Source: Clostridia bacterium
Lineage (GTDB): Bacteria > Bacillota > Clostridia > Oscillospirales > CAG-272
Direction of reading: 5' to 3'
Length of the DNA stretch: 6,740 bases
Assembly: GCA_024404655.1 (NCBI GenBank)
Contig: JAKSPR010000161.1
Location: 1-6,740, forward strand
The position numbers and the translations under genes are program-made. A model generated the notes under the pieces. It made no database searches, was not told the DNA's origin, and worked only from the letters and a program-made list of their open reading frames with translations. Every line of letters starts with the position of its first letter. Position 1 is the stretch's first letter. This document shows, one piece after another, positions 1 through 6,181 of the stretch.

Positions 1-35
1 TAAAGAGAAAAGCAAAAGGTTTTCCCAAAATATCA

Positions 36-61
36 TTTTCATGGATCATTATCATGGAAAA
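36..61. repeat. Imperfect dyad / short direct repeat upstream of the promoter
   Basis: TTTTCATG (36-43) faces CATGGAAAA (53-61), an inverted pair with a one-base bulge. The same stretch also reads as a direct repeat of TCATGGA (39-45 and 52-58) with 13-bp periodicity. It lies about 110 bp upstream of the promoter elements, so it could be an activator site, but it could equally be chance in AT-rich DNA. I do not recognise the motif. Confidence 0.25.
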
Positions 62-150
62 CATTTCGTTTCAATATCCACAAAGCGGTTTTCATCGAAG
101 ACGCAGTTTTACCTTTTTTCGCCGATTTTCGCTGAAATTTCCATTTTCTC

Positions 151-184
151 TTGTATTGACGAAATATCTATGGTATAATACTAT
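151..184 (+). promoter_or_regulatory. Overlapping sigma-A-type promoters for the Na/Pi cotransporter gene
   Basis: A consensus -10 TATAAT (174-179) is preceded by TGG (171-173), giving a TGn-extended -10. A weak -35, TTGTAT (151-156), lies exactly 17 bp upstream. A second, overlapping pair is also spaced by 17 bp: TTGACG (156-161, 5 of 6 to consensus) with TACTAT (179-184, 4 of 6). Either would start RNA near 186-192, leaving a 5' leader of about 65-72 nt before the ATG at 258. The leader can form a small hairpin, GGAA (195-198) with TTCC (203-206). The rest of 1-150 is AT-rich and holds no gene I can support. I saw no clear Pho-box array. Confidence 0.7.
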
Positions 185-257
185 GGGGTAAAAAGGAATT
201 TGTTCCCCAATATCTGAAAATCCTATCGTAACGCTGTGAAACGGGAGAATAATTTTT

Positions 258-2018
258 ATGGACTTCTCGCATATCCTTTCACTTCTCGGCGGTGTGGCAT
301 TCTTCCTTTACGGAATGTCTGCCATGGGTTCCGGCTTGAAACGTGTTGCCGGAAACAAGCTGGAAGCTTATCTTTACAAGCTCTCCTCCACGCCGATCAA
401 GGGCTTTCTGCTCGGTACCCTTGTCTCTGCGGTCATTCAGTCCTCTTCTGCCACCTCTGTTATGGTCGTGTCCTTTGTCAATGCGGATATGATGAAACTG
501 GCGCAGGCGATCAGCATCGTCCTCGGTGCCAACCTCGGTACGACAATGACCGGCTGGCTTCTGACCCTCGGCTCCGGCAGCGGCATTGTGAGCCAGCTGC
601 TTTCCACCTCTGTTCTCGTCTCCGTCATTGCCCTTACCGGTACCCTGATGGAAATGATCTCCAAAAAATCAACGGTCAAAACCATCGGTCAGATCCTTCT
701 GGGTCTTGCAACACTTCTGCTTTCCATGTCGCTGATCTCGGAAGCAGTCGATCCGCTGAAAGGCAATGAGGCCTTTGCAAACATCCTGATCCTGTTCTCC
801 AATCCCGCTCTCGGTACCCTTGCCGGTATTTTTGTTGCCATGGTCGTGCAGAGCTGCTCGGCTGCGGTCGGTATTCTGCAGGCACTGTGCGTTACCGGTG
901 CGATTCCCTACAGCGTTTGTGTGCCCCTGATCCTCGGTATGAACATCGGTGCCGCTGCGCCCGTCCTGTTCTCCATGATCGGCGTTTCCAAAAGCGCAAA
1001 GCGCGCTTCCTTAACCTATCTCTATGTCAATATCTGTTCCCTTTTCCTCATATATATCGTCTATCTGCCGATGTATTTCTCCGGTTCTGTTGCACTGCTT
1101 TCCGAAACTTCCACGAAACTCGGTATTGCGCTTCTGAACACCGGTATGCGTGTGTTCACCTCCATTGTCATGCTCCCGATGCACGGACTTCTTGAAAAGC
1201 TGATTTATCTGACGATCCCCGAAACCGCCTCCGAAAAGGAAGACGAGGACGAGATCGACCGTCTGACCGAGACCCTTCTCAACTATCCTCCGGCAGCACT
1301 GGAACAGGCACAGAAAGCCGTCAACAAGATGTCCGATATCACCGGAAAGAACTTCGACCGTGCGCTCGGACTGCTTGACAAATTTGACCGTGCCGAATTT
1401 GCGGTCGCCCAGGATAAAGAGCGTCTGGTCGACAAATACGAAGATAAACTGGGCAACTTCGTCGTCAAGCTGGGCAAGAACGAACTTACTGTCGCACAGC
1501 AGGCAACAGTTTCCGAGCTTCTCGCCGCCATCGGTGACTTTGAACGAATCGCCGACCATGCCTCCAATCTTTCTGAAACCGCAGAAGAAATCTTTGAAAA
1601 GAAGATCGTCTTCTCCCAGGAAGCACAGAAAGAAATCAGACTGCTGATCGACGCTTCCCGCCAGATCATGGATATTTCCAAGGAAGCATTCTTAAAGCAT
1701 GATTCCGCCCTCGCCATGCAGGTGGAACCGCTTGACGAGATCGTCGAAGAAATGACCAAGCTGCTCCGTGCGCGTCATATCGAGCGTCTGCAGAAAAACA
1801 ACTGCACCATCCTCATGGGCTTTGTCTTCAATGATCTTCTGACCAACTTTGAGCGTATTTCCGACCACTGTGCAAATATTGCGTTCTCCGTCCTTCACAG
1901 TTATGATATCAACGCCGAAGGACACCACTATTCCGAAATTGCCGCAGACAGCGCGGAATACAAAGAAGCCTTTGAAATCTACCGCAAACGTTATCTTGCG
2001 CCCATATCAAACGGTTGA
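258..2018 (+). CDS. Na/Pi cotransporter family protein with C-terminal PhoU-like domain
   Basis: This is a membrane protein of the bacterial NptA/PNaS (Na+/phosphate cotransporter II-related) family, 586 aa, usual for the two-domain form. Residues 1 to about 320 are a hydrophobic transport domain built as two inverted repeats. Repeat 1 carries QSSSATSVMVV (61-71) and GANLGTT (90-96). Repeat 2 carries QSCSAAVGIL (198-207) and GMNIGAA (227-233). The QSS/QSC motifs form the predicted substrate and Na+ site. After an acidic linker (about 322-333), residues 340-575 are helical and PhoU-like, with two family signatures, DFERIADHASN (427-437) and NFERISDHCAN (530-540). The start at 258 is supported by GGGAG at 243-247, 10 nt upstream, and by the immediately hydrophobic N-terminus. 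The gene appears monocistronic, with its own promoter and a terminator 21 nt after the stop. Family members move phosphate with Na+; whether this one imports, exports or senses phosphate cannot be read from sequence. Confidence 0.93.
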   Translation: MDFSHILSLLGGVAFFLYGMSAMGSGLKRVAGNKLEAYLYKLSSTPIKGFLLGTLVSAVIQSSSATSVMVVSFVNADMMKLAQAISIVLGANLGTTMTGWLLTLGSGSGIVSQLLSTSVLVSVIALTGTLMEMISKKSTVKTIGQILLGLATLLLSMSLISEAVDPLKGNEAFANILILFSNPALGTLAGIFVAMVVQSCSAAVGILQALCVTGAIPYSVCVPLILGMNIGAAAPVLFSMIGVSKSAKRASLTYLYVNICSLFLIYIVYLPMYFSGSVALLSETSTKLGIALLNTGMRVFTSIVMLPMHGLLEKLIYLTIPETASEKEDEDEIDRLTETLLNYPPAALEQAQKAVNKMSDITGKNFDRALGLLDKFDRAEFAVAQDKERLVDKYEDKLGNFVVKLGKNELTVAQQATVSELLAAIGDFERIADHASNLSETAEEIFEKKIVFSQEAQKEIRLLIDASRQIMDISKEAFLKHDSALAMQVEPLDEIVEEMTKLLRARHIERLQKNNCTILMGFVFNDLLTNFERISDHCANIAFSVLHSYDINAEGHHYSEIAADSAEYKEAFEIYRKRYLAPISNG

Positions 2019-2031
2019 TATAGTCCTCCCC

Positions 2032-2071
2032 AAAAAGCCAACGTCAGCTGCATTCGCAGCTGACGTTTTTT
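2032..2071. terminator. Bidirectional rho-independent terminator between convergent genes
   Basis: A perfect 12-bp stem, AACGTCAGCTGC (2040-2051) with GCAGCTGACGTT (2056-2067), closes a 4-nt loop ATTC. On the plus strand the descending arm runs directly into T6 (2066-2071), a strong intrinsic terminator for the Na/Pi gene. On the minus strand the same stem is followed by GGC and then T5 (complement of 2036-2032), so it should also stop the hydrolase transcript, probably less efficiently. The hydrolase stop codon (2073-2075) is only 5 nt from the stem. Confidence 0.92.
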
Positions 2072-2072
2072 G

Positions 2073-3284
2073 TTATTTCGTTTCTTTTGGAACAAAGAAG
2101 AACAGTTCTCCATTCTCCTTTTGTCCGGCCTCCATAAAGGTCAATGTTCCCGCATATCCGTCGATCCCGCGGAATCCGGTAAAGAGGACGCGGTCATGGA
2201 ATACCGCGCATTTTGGGACAGAGGAACATGGGATCATCGGTTCCGCCGGGGTCTTCCAATCCGAGAATGGCTGATCGGAAACGCGGTACTCCCCACGGCC
2301 GTGATGGCTGAAAATGAGATAATATCTGCCGTGGAAGAAAAAGTAGTCCGAACATTCCGGTTCGTTTTCATCCGGGGATGTGTAGATATTGCCCATTTCC
2401 CGGAAAATCTCGCCGTCGTGGGAAATCAGGTGCACAAGGCAGCCCCGTCCGACCGTGCGGTCCGTGGTCGTAACAAACATGTGGATACTCCCGTCCTCTG
2501 CTTTGACGACTTTGGGATCTCTGGCCGATGCACCGGTATAGCGGTCACTTAAAATAAAATGGAAATCCGGGTCTTTCCGGAAATGATAACCGTCTTCGGA
2601 CACGGAACGGCGGATCGGCGCCGGGCTTCCGTCTGAGGTACGGACAGTGTAATACAGATAATGGGTGTTTCCCTCTCTGATCCAGGAACCGGTACAGATA
2701 GATCCCTCCGCCGGGTCGTCAATCGGAACCGCCATGGGATGAATGTCCCAATGGAGCAGATCTTCCGTAGAAATGTGTTCCCACTGATGTGCGCCCTTTC
2801 CCCATTTGCTTCTGTGGTGATGGCGGTCCTTTAAGTAAAGGACATGATAGCGGTTCCCGCTGGTATAGGGCATACAGTCTCCGGCAAAAACGCCTCCACC
2901 GGGGCGCCAGCCCTCCGCCTGTGTGATCGTACCGCAGAAAGCAGGAAGCTCTATCGGGGTATCAGGCTCCGACAGAATCAAAGTGACGTTTTCCTGTTTT
3001 TCGTCTGCTATATCGGCAAGAGCATCGCCAAACGGCCATTCCTCATCACAGAGAACACCGTCGATATAGAGTTCTATGCGGTATGGATAACAGACGATCT
3101 CTGCCCTTTGGCCTGCGTGAGCTTCCGCACGGAGGCACAAGGGCTGTTCATGGGAGGAAAACAGCATGGAGACAGTCAGGATATCTCCGGACAGTCTGCT
3201 GTCAAAAACAATGGTTCCGGCCCGTTTCCAGACAAACTGGAACTCCCCTTCAGCAATCGTAAATGTTCGTTTCCATGGATTCAT
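2073..3284 (-). CDS. GH32-like glycoside hydrolase (beta-fructosidase superfamily), cytoplasmic
   Basis: Predicted five-bladed beta-propeller glycosidase of the GH32 (beta-fructofuranosidase-type) superfamily, 403 aa. The three expected acidic residues are visible: D136 in GDCMP (candidate nucleophile), D256 in RDP (255-257, transition-state stabiliser) and E310 in EC (310-311, acid/base). The stretches HHRSKWGKGAHQWEH (156-170), STEDLLHWDIHPMA (172-185) and CTGSW (197-201) resemble the GH32 N-terminal region. The usual WMNDPNG nucleophile motif is replaced by GDCMP, as I recall for a divergent GH32-like group. Residues 1 to about 120 look like a beta-sandwich (LamG/concanavalin-like; ELYIDGVLCDEEWP at 71-84), whereas canonical GH32 enzymes carry that module C-terminally. 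There is no signal peptide. The start at 3284 is chosen because ATGA overlaps the kinase stop by 4 nt; the reading frame stays open upstream to 3410, but only inside the kinase gene. No strong Shine-Dalgarno precedes it (a GAGAG lies about 11 nt upstream), consistent with translational coupling. Superfamily confidence is high; the substrate is unknown. Confidence 0.82.
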   Translation of the reverse strand: MNPWKRTFTIAEGEFQFVWKRAGTIVFDSRLSGDILTVSMLFSSHEQPLCLRAEAHAGQRAEIVCYPYRIELYIDGVLCDEEWPFGDALADIADEKQENVTLILSEPDTPIELPAFCGTITQAEGWRPGGGVFAGDCMPYTSGNRYHVLYLKDRHHHRSKWGKGAHQWEHISTEDLLHWDIHPMAVPIDDPAEGSICTGSWIREGNTHYLYYTVRTSDGSPAPIRRSVSEDGYHFRKDPDFHFILSDRYTGASARDPKVVKAEDGSIHMFVTTTDRTVGRGCLVHLISHDGEIFREMGNIYTSPDENEPECSDYFFFHGRYYLIFSHHGRGEYRVSDQPFSDWKTPAEPMIPCSSVPKCAVFHDRVLFTGFRGIDGYAGTLTFMEAGQKENGELFFFVPKETK

Positions 3285-4651
3285 TGGTTCAGTTTCTCTC
3301 TTTCTGCTCCTATTGCGCGAGCGGCATAGATGGCTGCACCGCGAGCCGCTTCTTCTTTTTCGTCCGGAACCCGGACAGGCATGCCGAATACGGTTTTGAG
3401 AACCCGGCACAGGGTGGGATTTCTGCGCACGGCATTGCCGGAGGCAGTCAACACAGTAGAACTGTCCGGAATACCGATGATATTTCCCATCTCATAAAGT
3501 TCCTCTGCCATGCCGAACAGGACACCGACGGTCAGCAGATCCGGCGTGAAATTGTCCTCTCCGAGATTTTCGATACAGCCGCGCAGCGCAGTATCGCTTC
3601 TGGTCCCGCAGAAGGTGGTGCGGACTTTCGGAAGCAGAGGGGGACACGCTATGATCTTTGCATAGCCTTCTTCTGCAAGACGGTTCAGAACGTCATAACG
3701 AGGCTCATTTCCCATTCCGCAGCTTGCAGAATAACTCCGGAAGAATCGTTCCAGAATGGCATACGCACGGCCGCCGCAGAGAGCCGAACCCCCGGCAAGC
3801 ACCTTTCCGTCAAAGTAGGGACGAATCTCGATTCTCCCGTCAGCCGGAATTACCGCAGCCTGCTCTCTTCCGCAGATCATCGAGATCTGGCTGCCTGTGC
3901 CGAAATTGGCAAGGATGCCGGAATCAGTTTCATCCAGAGAACCGAGTACCCCCGCCTGATTATCTCCGATAGCTGCACTGACCGGAATACCGTGATAGTT
4001 CCCGCACAGCACATAACCATCCGAAACATCCGGTAAAAGCGCAGGATCACAGCCAAGAGACGCAAAAGCCTTCCGGTCAAAACTGACAGCCTCCATGTGG
4101 TACAGACACAGACTCGCGGCGTTTGTCGGCTGGAGGACCGGAGCATTTCCGGTCAGATGAGAAGCGTATGTGTCCATGACGGTGCACAGCCGTGCTGCCT
4201 GCTCCGGTACTTCCCGGCACCGGAGCAGAGCAGTATGTGTTGCAAGACCGTAACCGGGTGCTGTCTGATATCCTGTCAACTCCCGGATCGTCTGAACGGC
4301 AGATGGGTGACCGTCAAAGGACTGTCCGGCTCTCGCATCCTGCCATGTGTAAAGATCGGATACAGGTTTAATATGTGCATCAAGATACACGATTCCGTGC
4401 ATCTGGCCTGTAATGCCGATGGAGCAGATTTCGGGATAGGTCTCAAGGATCCCATTAAGCAGCTGATCGGCTGTTTCAAAAAGTTTTGCGGTGTTCTGGC
4501 GCTTATCCCACGGATGCTCTGCGGAAATGGCAGCGTTATGGAGCCGCGTTTCTGCCGCCAGTGTTTTTTGTGTTTTCGTATCAAGCACCGCAGCGCTGAT
4601 AGTTGTGGTCCCTATGTCGATGCCGAGGGTCAGAATCGTTTTTTCCTGCAT
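3281..4651 (-). CDS. FGGY-family carbohydrate kinase, sedoheptulokinase-like
   Basis: ATP-dependent sugar kinase of the FGGY fold (ASKHA superfamily), 456 aa, full length for the family. Visible motifs: the N-terminal phosphate-binding loop GIDIGTTTIS (10-19), TGQMHG (81-86), TWQDAR (102-107, sugar-contacting region), GDNQAG (229-234) with D230 as likely catalytic base, the second phosphate loop NFGTGSQ (249-255), the adenosine-side motif ASGNAVRRNP (403-412) and the C-terminal helix EEAARGAAIYAA (433-444). GQMHG-IVYLD followed by the YTWQDAR region resembles sedoheptulokinase (SHPK) more than xylulokinase or glycerol kinase, so sedoheptulose or a similar ketose is the best guess. Subfamily choice within FGGY is much less certain than the family. 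AAAGGAG (4667-4661), 9 nt from the ATG, fixes the start. The gene ends in an ATGA overlap with the hydrolase, so the two are translated as a pair. It lies 75 nt beyond hisIE, across a hairpin. Confidence 0.87.
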   Translation of the reverse strand: MQEKTILTLGIDIGTTTISAAVLDTKTQKTLAAETRLHNAAISAEHPWDKRQNTAKLFETADQLLNGILETYPEICSIGITGQMHGIVYLDAHIKPVSDLYTWQDARAGQSFDGHPSAVQTIRELTGYQTAPGYGLATHTALLRCREVPEQAARLCTVMDTYASHLTGNAPVLQPTNAASLCLYHMEAVSFDRKAFASLGCDPALLPDVSDGYVLCGNYHGIPVSAAIGDNQAGVLGSLDETDSGILANFGTGSQISMICGREQAAVIPADGRIEIRPYFDGKVLAGGSALCGGRAYAILERFFRSYSASCGMGNEPRYDVLNRLAEEGYAKIIACPPLLPKVRTTFCGTRSDTALRGCIENLGEDNFTPDLLTVGVLFGMAEELYEMGNIIGIPDSSTVLTASGNAVRRNPTLCRVLKTVFGMPVRVPDEKEEAARGAAIYAARAIGAEREKLNQ

Positions 4652-4674
4652 ACAGTCACGCTCCTTTGCTGTTA

Positions 4675-4721
4675 TGAAAAGGAATGAGGCTGTCTTGGGA
4701 TCATACCAATATCAGCCTCAT
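4675..4721 (-). terminator. Hairpin after hisIE: terminator or attenuator of the his transcript
   Basis: On the minus strand a perfect 9-bp stem, ATGAGGCTG (4721-4713) with CAGCCTCAT (4692-4684), begins 5 nt after the hisIE stop. The 20-nt apical part can form a second small stem, TTGG (4709-4706) with CCAA (4698-4695). The T-rich tail reads TCCTTTTC, imperfect compared with the T6 of the 2040-2071 terminator. The likely role is to end or weaken the histidine-operon transcript before the kinase. The large apical region and interrupted T tract mean partial read-through is plausible. Confidence 0.6.
4700..4708 (-). promoter_or_regulatory. Possible extended -10 promoter for the kinase-hydrolase pair
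   Basis: Read on the minus strand, TGG (4708-4706) followed directly by TATGAT (4705-4700, 5 of 6 to TATAAT) makes a TGn-extended -10, the same architecture as the plus-strand TGGTATAAT at 171-179. No convincing -35 lies 16-18 bp upstream, which extended -10 promoters can tolerate. Initiation would fall near 4693, about 42 nt before the kinase ATG and within the terminator-like hairpin. This is inferred from a short motif only. Confidence 0.35.
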
Positions 4722-4726
4722 GGGAT

Positions 4727-5383
4727 TTATTTGTTTCCGGTCATCTTCTCCTGCTTGACCTTGTGGTCAATGACGTGGCGGGAAGCAAGTTCCTTGTGGA
4801 TATCTTCAAGAGTGATTCCGGTCTGTGTCATGAGAACCATCACGTGGTAAGCAAGATCGGCGATCTCATAAATAGTTTCTGCTTTGTCCTCTGCCTTGGC
4901 AGCGATGATAACCTCGGTGCTTTCTTCGCCGACCTTTTTGAGGATCTTATCAAGGCCCTTGTCAAAAAGATAGGTGGTATAGGAGCCTTCGGGGCGATCT
5001 TTCTTTCTGCCTTCCAGAAGGTCCATGAGGCCCTGATAGGAAAACTCGTGACGTTCCTCGCTCTGATATACGGGATTCTCAAAGCAGGAGGTGGTGCCGA
5101 GATGGCATGCAGGGCCATCCGGCTCGACCATGACGACAAGAGCATCCTTGTCGCAGTCAGCAGTGATGGAAACAATGTGCTGGTAGTTCCCGCTGGTCTC
5201 CCCTTTCAGCCAGAGCTCCTGTCTGGAACGGCTCCAGAAGCAGGTCAGCTCTCGCTCCATGGAAATCTTCAGACTTTCACGGTTCATATAAGCAAGGGTC
5301 AGGACGCGCTTGGTGACTGCATCCACAACGATTGCGGGAATCAGACCCTTTTCGTCAAATTTCAGTTCGTCGATGTTCAGCAT
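4727..5383 (-). CDS. hisIE: Bifunctional phosphoribosyl-AMP cyclohydrolase / phosphoribosyl-ATP pyrophosphatase
   Basis: This cytosolic enzyme catalyses histidine-biosynthesis steps 2 and 3: the HisE domain removes pyrophosphate from PR-ATP, and the HisI domain hydrolyses the adenine ring of PR-AMP to give ProFAR, the substrate of HisA. At 218 aa it is normal for the fused form. The HisI domain (about 1-108) shows WSRSR (50-54), LWLKGETSGN (57-66), metal-binding DCDKD (D76, D78, D80) and zinc cysteines C93 and C100. The HisE domain (about 114-203) shows YTTYLF (135-140), KKVGEESTEV (149-158) and the acidic helix EIADLAYH (173-180). AAAGGAG (5400-5394) sits 10 nt before the ATG and fixes the start. 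It is the last his gene of the cluster, 39 bp after hisF, with a hairpin 5 nt beyond its stop. A small inverted repeat, GTTA/TAAC (5402-5405, 5411-5414), lies just upstream of its ribosome site, of doubtful significance. Confidence 0.96.
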   Translation of the reverse strand: MLNIDELKFDEKGLIPAIVVDAVTKRVLTLAYMNRESLKISMERELTCFWSRSRQELWLKGETSGNYQHIVSITADCDKDALVVMVEPDGPACHLGTTSCFENPVYQSEERHEFSYQGLMDLLEGRKKDRPEGSYTTYLFDKGLDKILKKVGEESTEVIIAAKAEDKAETIYEIADLAYHVMVLMTQTGITLEDIHKELASRHVIDHKVKQEKMTGNK

Positions 5384-5422
5384 GGATACTGTACTCCTTT
5401 TGTTATCTTTTAACTTGTCTTA

Positions 5423-6181
5423 TCAGCGTCTTGCGGGAATTCCGGCAAGCGCCATCTCGTTTTTCAGGTCGGGAATCTTCACTTCGCCGAAGTGGAAGAT
5501 GGAAGCTGCAAGTCCTGCGTCAACCTTGGGCAGCGCTTTGAACAGCGTGATAAAGTCCTCTATTTTTCCTGCTCCGCCGGAGGCAATGACAGGAACGGAC
5601 ACCACATCACAGACTGCCTGCAGCATTTCAAGGTCAAATCCACCCTTGACGCCATCGGTGTCGATGGAATTGACGACGATTTCACCTGCGCCGTCATCTA
5701 CACAGCGCTTGATCCAGGAAATTGCCTCCATGCCGGTGTTTTCCCGTCCGCCCTTGGCAAAGACACGGAATACGCCGTCCACACGCTTGACATCCACGGA
5801 AAGGACAACACACTGATCGCCGTACCGTTTGGCAGCCTCTGCGATGAGCGCCGGATTGCGAATAGCACCGGAGTTGACCGAGACCTTATCGGCACCGCAT
5901 TTGAGCACGCGGTCAAAGTCGTCAATGGTATTGATGCCGCCGCCCACAGTCAGCGGAATGAAGACGCGGCGCGCAGTCTCCGTCAGAATGTCGGTGAACA
6001 GTCTGCGTCCCTCTGCGGAAGCTGTGATATCATAGAACACCAGCTCATCTGCGCCGTTTTCGCTGTAGTACTCGGCAAGTGCTACGGGAGAGGAAACATC
6101 CCGCAGACCTTCAAAATTGACACCCTTGACGACACGGCCGTCACGGACATCGAGACAGGGGATAATACGTTTTGTAATCAT
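5423..6181 (-). CDS. hisF: Imidazole glycerol phosphate synthase, cyclase subunit HisF
   Basis: (beta/alpha)8-barrel cyclase subunit of imidazole-glycerol-phosphate synthase. It uses ammonia channelled from the HisH glutaminase to convert PRFAR into IGP (towards histidine) and AICAR (towards purines). At 252 aa it is full length. Catalytic aspartates are D11 in PCLDVRDGRVVKGV (8-21) and D130 in VLSVDVKR (126-133). Phosphate-binding glycine loops are TVGGGI (78-83) and IASGGAG (199-205), and NSIDTDG (171-177) is the family's conserved strand. The ATG at 6181 overlaps the hisA TGA in an ATGA arrangement, and GGAG (6192-6189) lies 7 nt upstream inside hisA, so hisA and hisF are probably translationally coupled. 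The partner hisH is not in the window; in related clusters it usually lies just upstream of hisA. Nothing looks damaged. Confidence 0.97.
   Translation of the reverse strand: MITKRIIPCLDVRDGRVVKGVNFEGLRDVSSPVALAEYYSENGADELVFYDITASAEGRRLFTDILTETARRVFIPLTVGGGINTIDDFDRVLKCGADKVSVNSGAIRNPALIAEAAKRYGDQCVVLSVDVKRVDGVFRVFAKGGRENTGMEAISWIKRCVDDGAGEIVVNSIDTDGVKGGFDLEMLQAVCDVVSVPVIASGGAGKIEDFITLFKALPKVDAGLAASIFHFGEVKIPDLKNEMALAGIPARR

Noticed and set aside
89..130. T-rich run near 113-119 as the terminator of a gene left of the window
   Set aside because: I could not pair any stem immediately upstream of the T run on either strand.
236..769. Plus-strand 177-codon open frame starting just before the Na/Pi gene
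   Set aside because: It overlaps the transporter in another frame, and its product is Cys/Arg/His-rich with no family pattern. The transporter frame has clear motifs and its own ribosome site.
1011..1559. Minus-strand frames of 182 and 158 codons within 1011-1759
   Set aside because: Antisense to the PhoU-like and late membrane regions of the transporter. No ribosome site or family motif.
3285..3410. 42-residue N-terminal extension of the hydrolase frame to an ATG at 3408-3410
   Set aside because: The extension is Arg/Ser-rich shadow sequence within the kinase C-terminus, which encodes a conserved helix there. The ATGA overlap at 3281-3284 gives a natural coupled start.
3263..4036. Plus-strand 257-codon open frame antisense to the kinase and hydrolase
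   Set aside because: Low-complexity shadow composition, no recognisable motif, and the opposite strand is explained by a well-supported kinase.
4763..5413. Plus-strand 216-codon frame antisense to hisIE
   Set aside because: A long antisense frame mirroring hisIE codon usage. hisIE carries all catalytic residues and a strong ribosome site.
5402..5414. GTTA/TAAC inverted repeat between hisF and hisIE as a terminator or regulatory RNA
   Set aside because: A 4-bp AT-rich stem with no T tract is too weak. It may only help expose the adjacent ribosome site.
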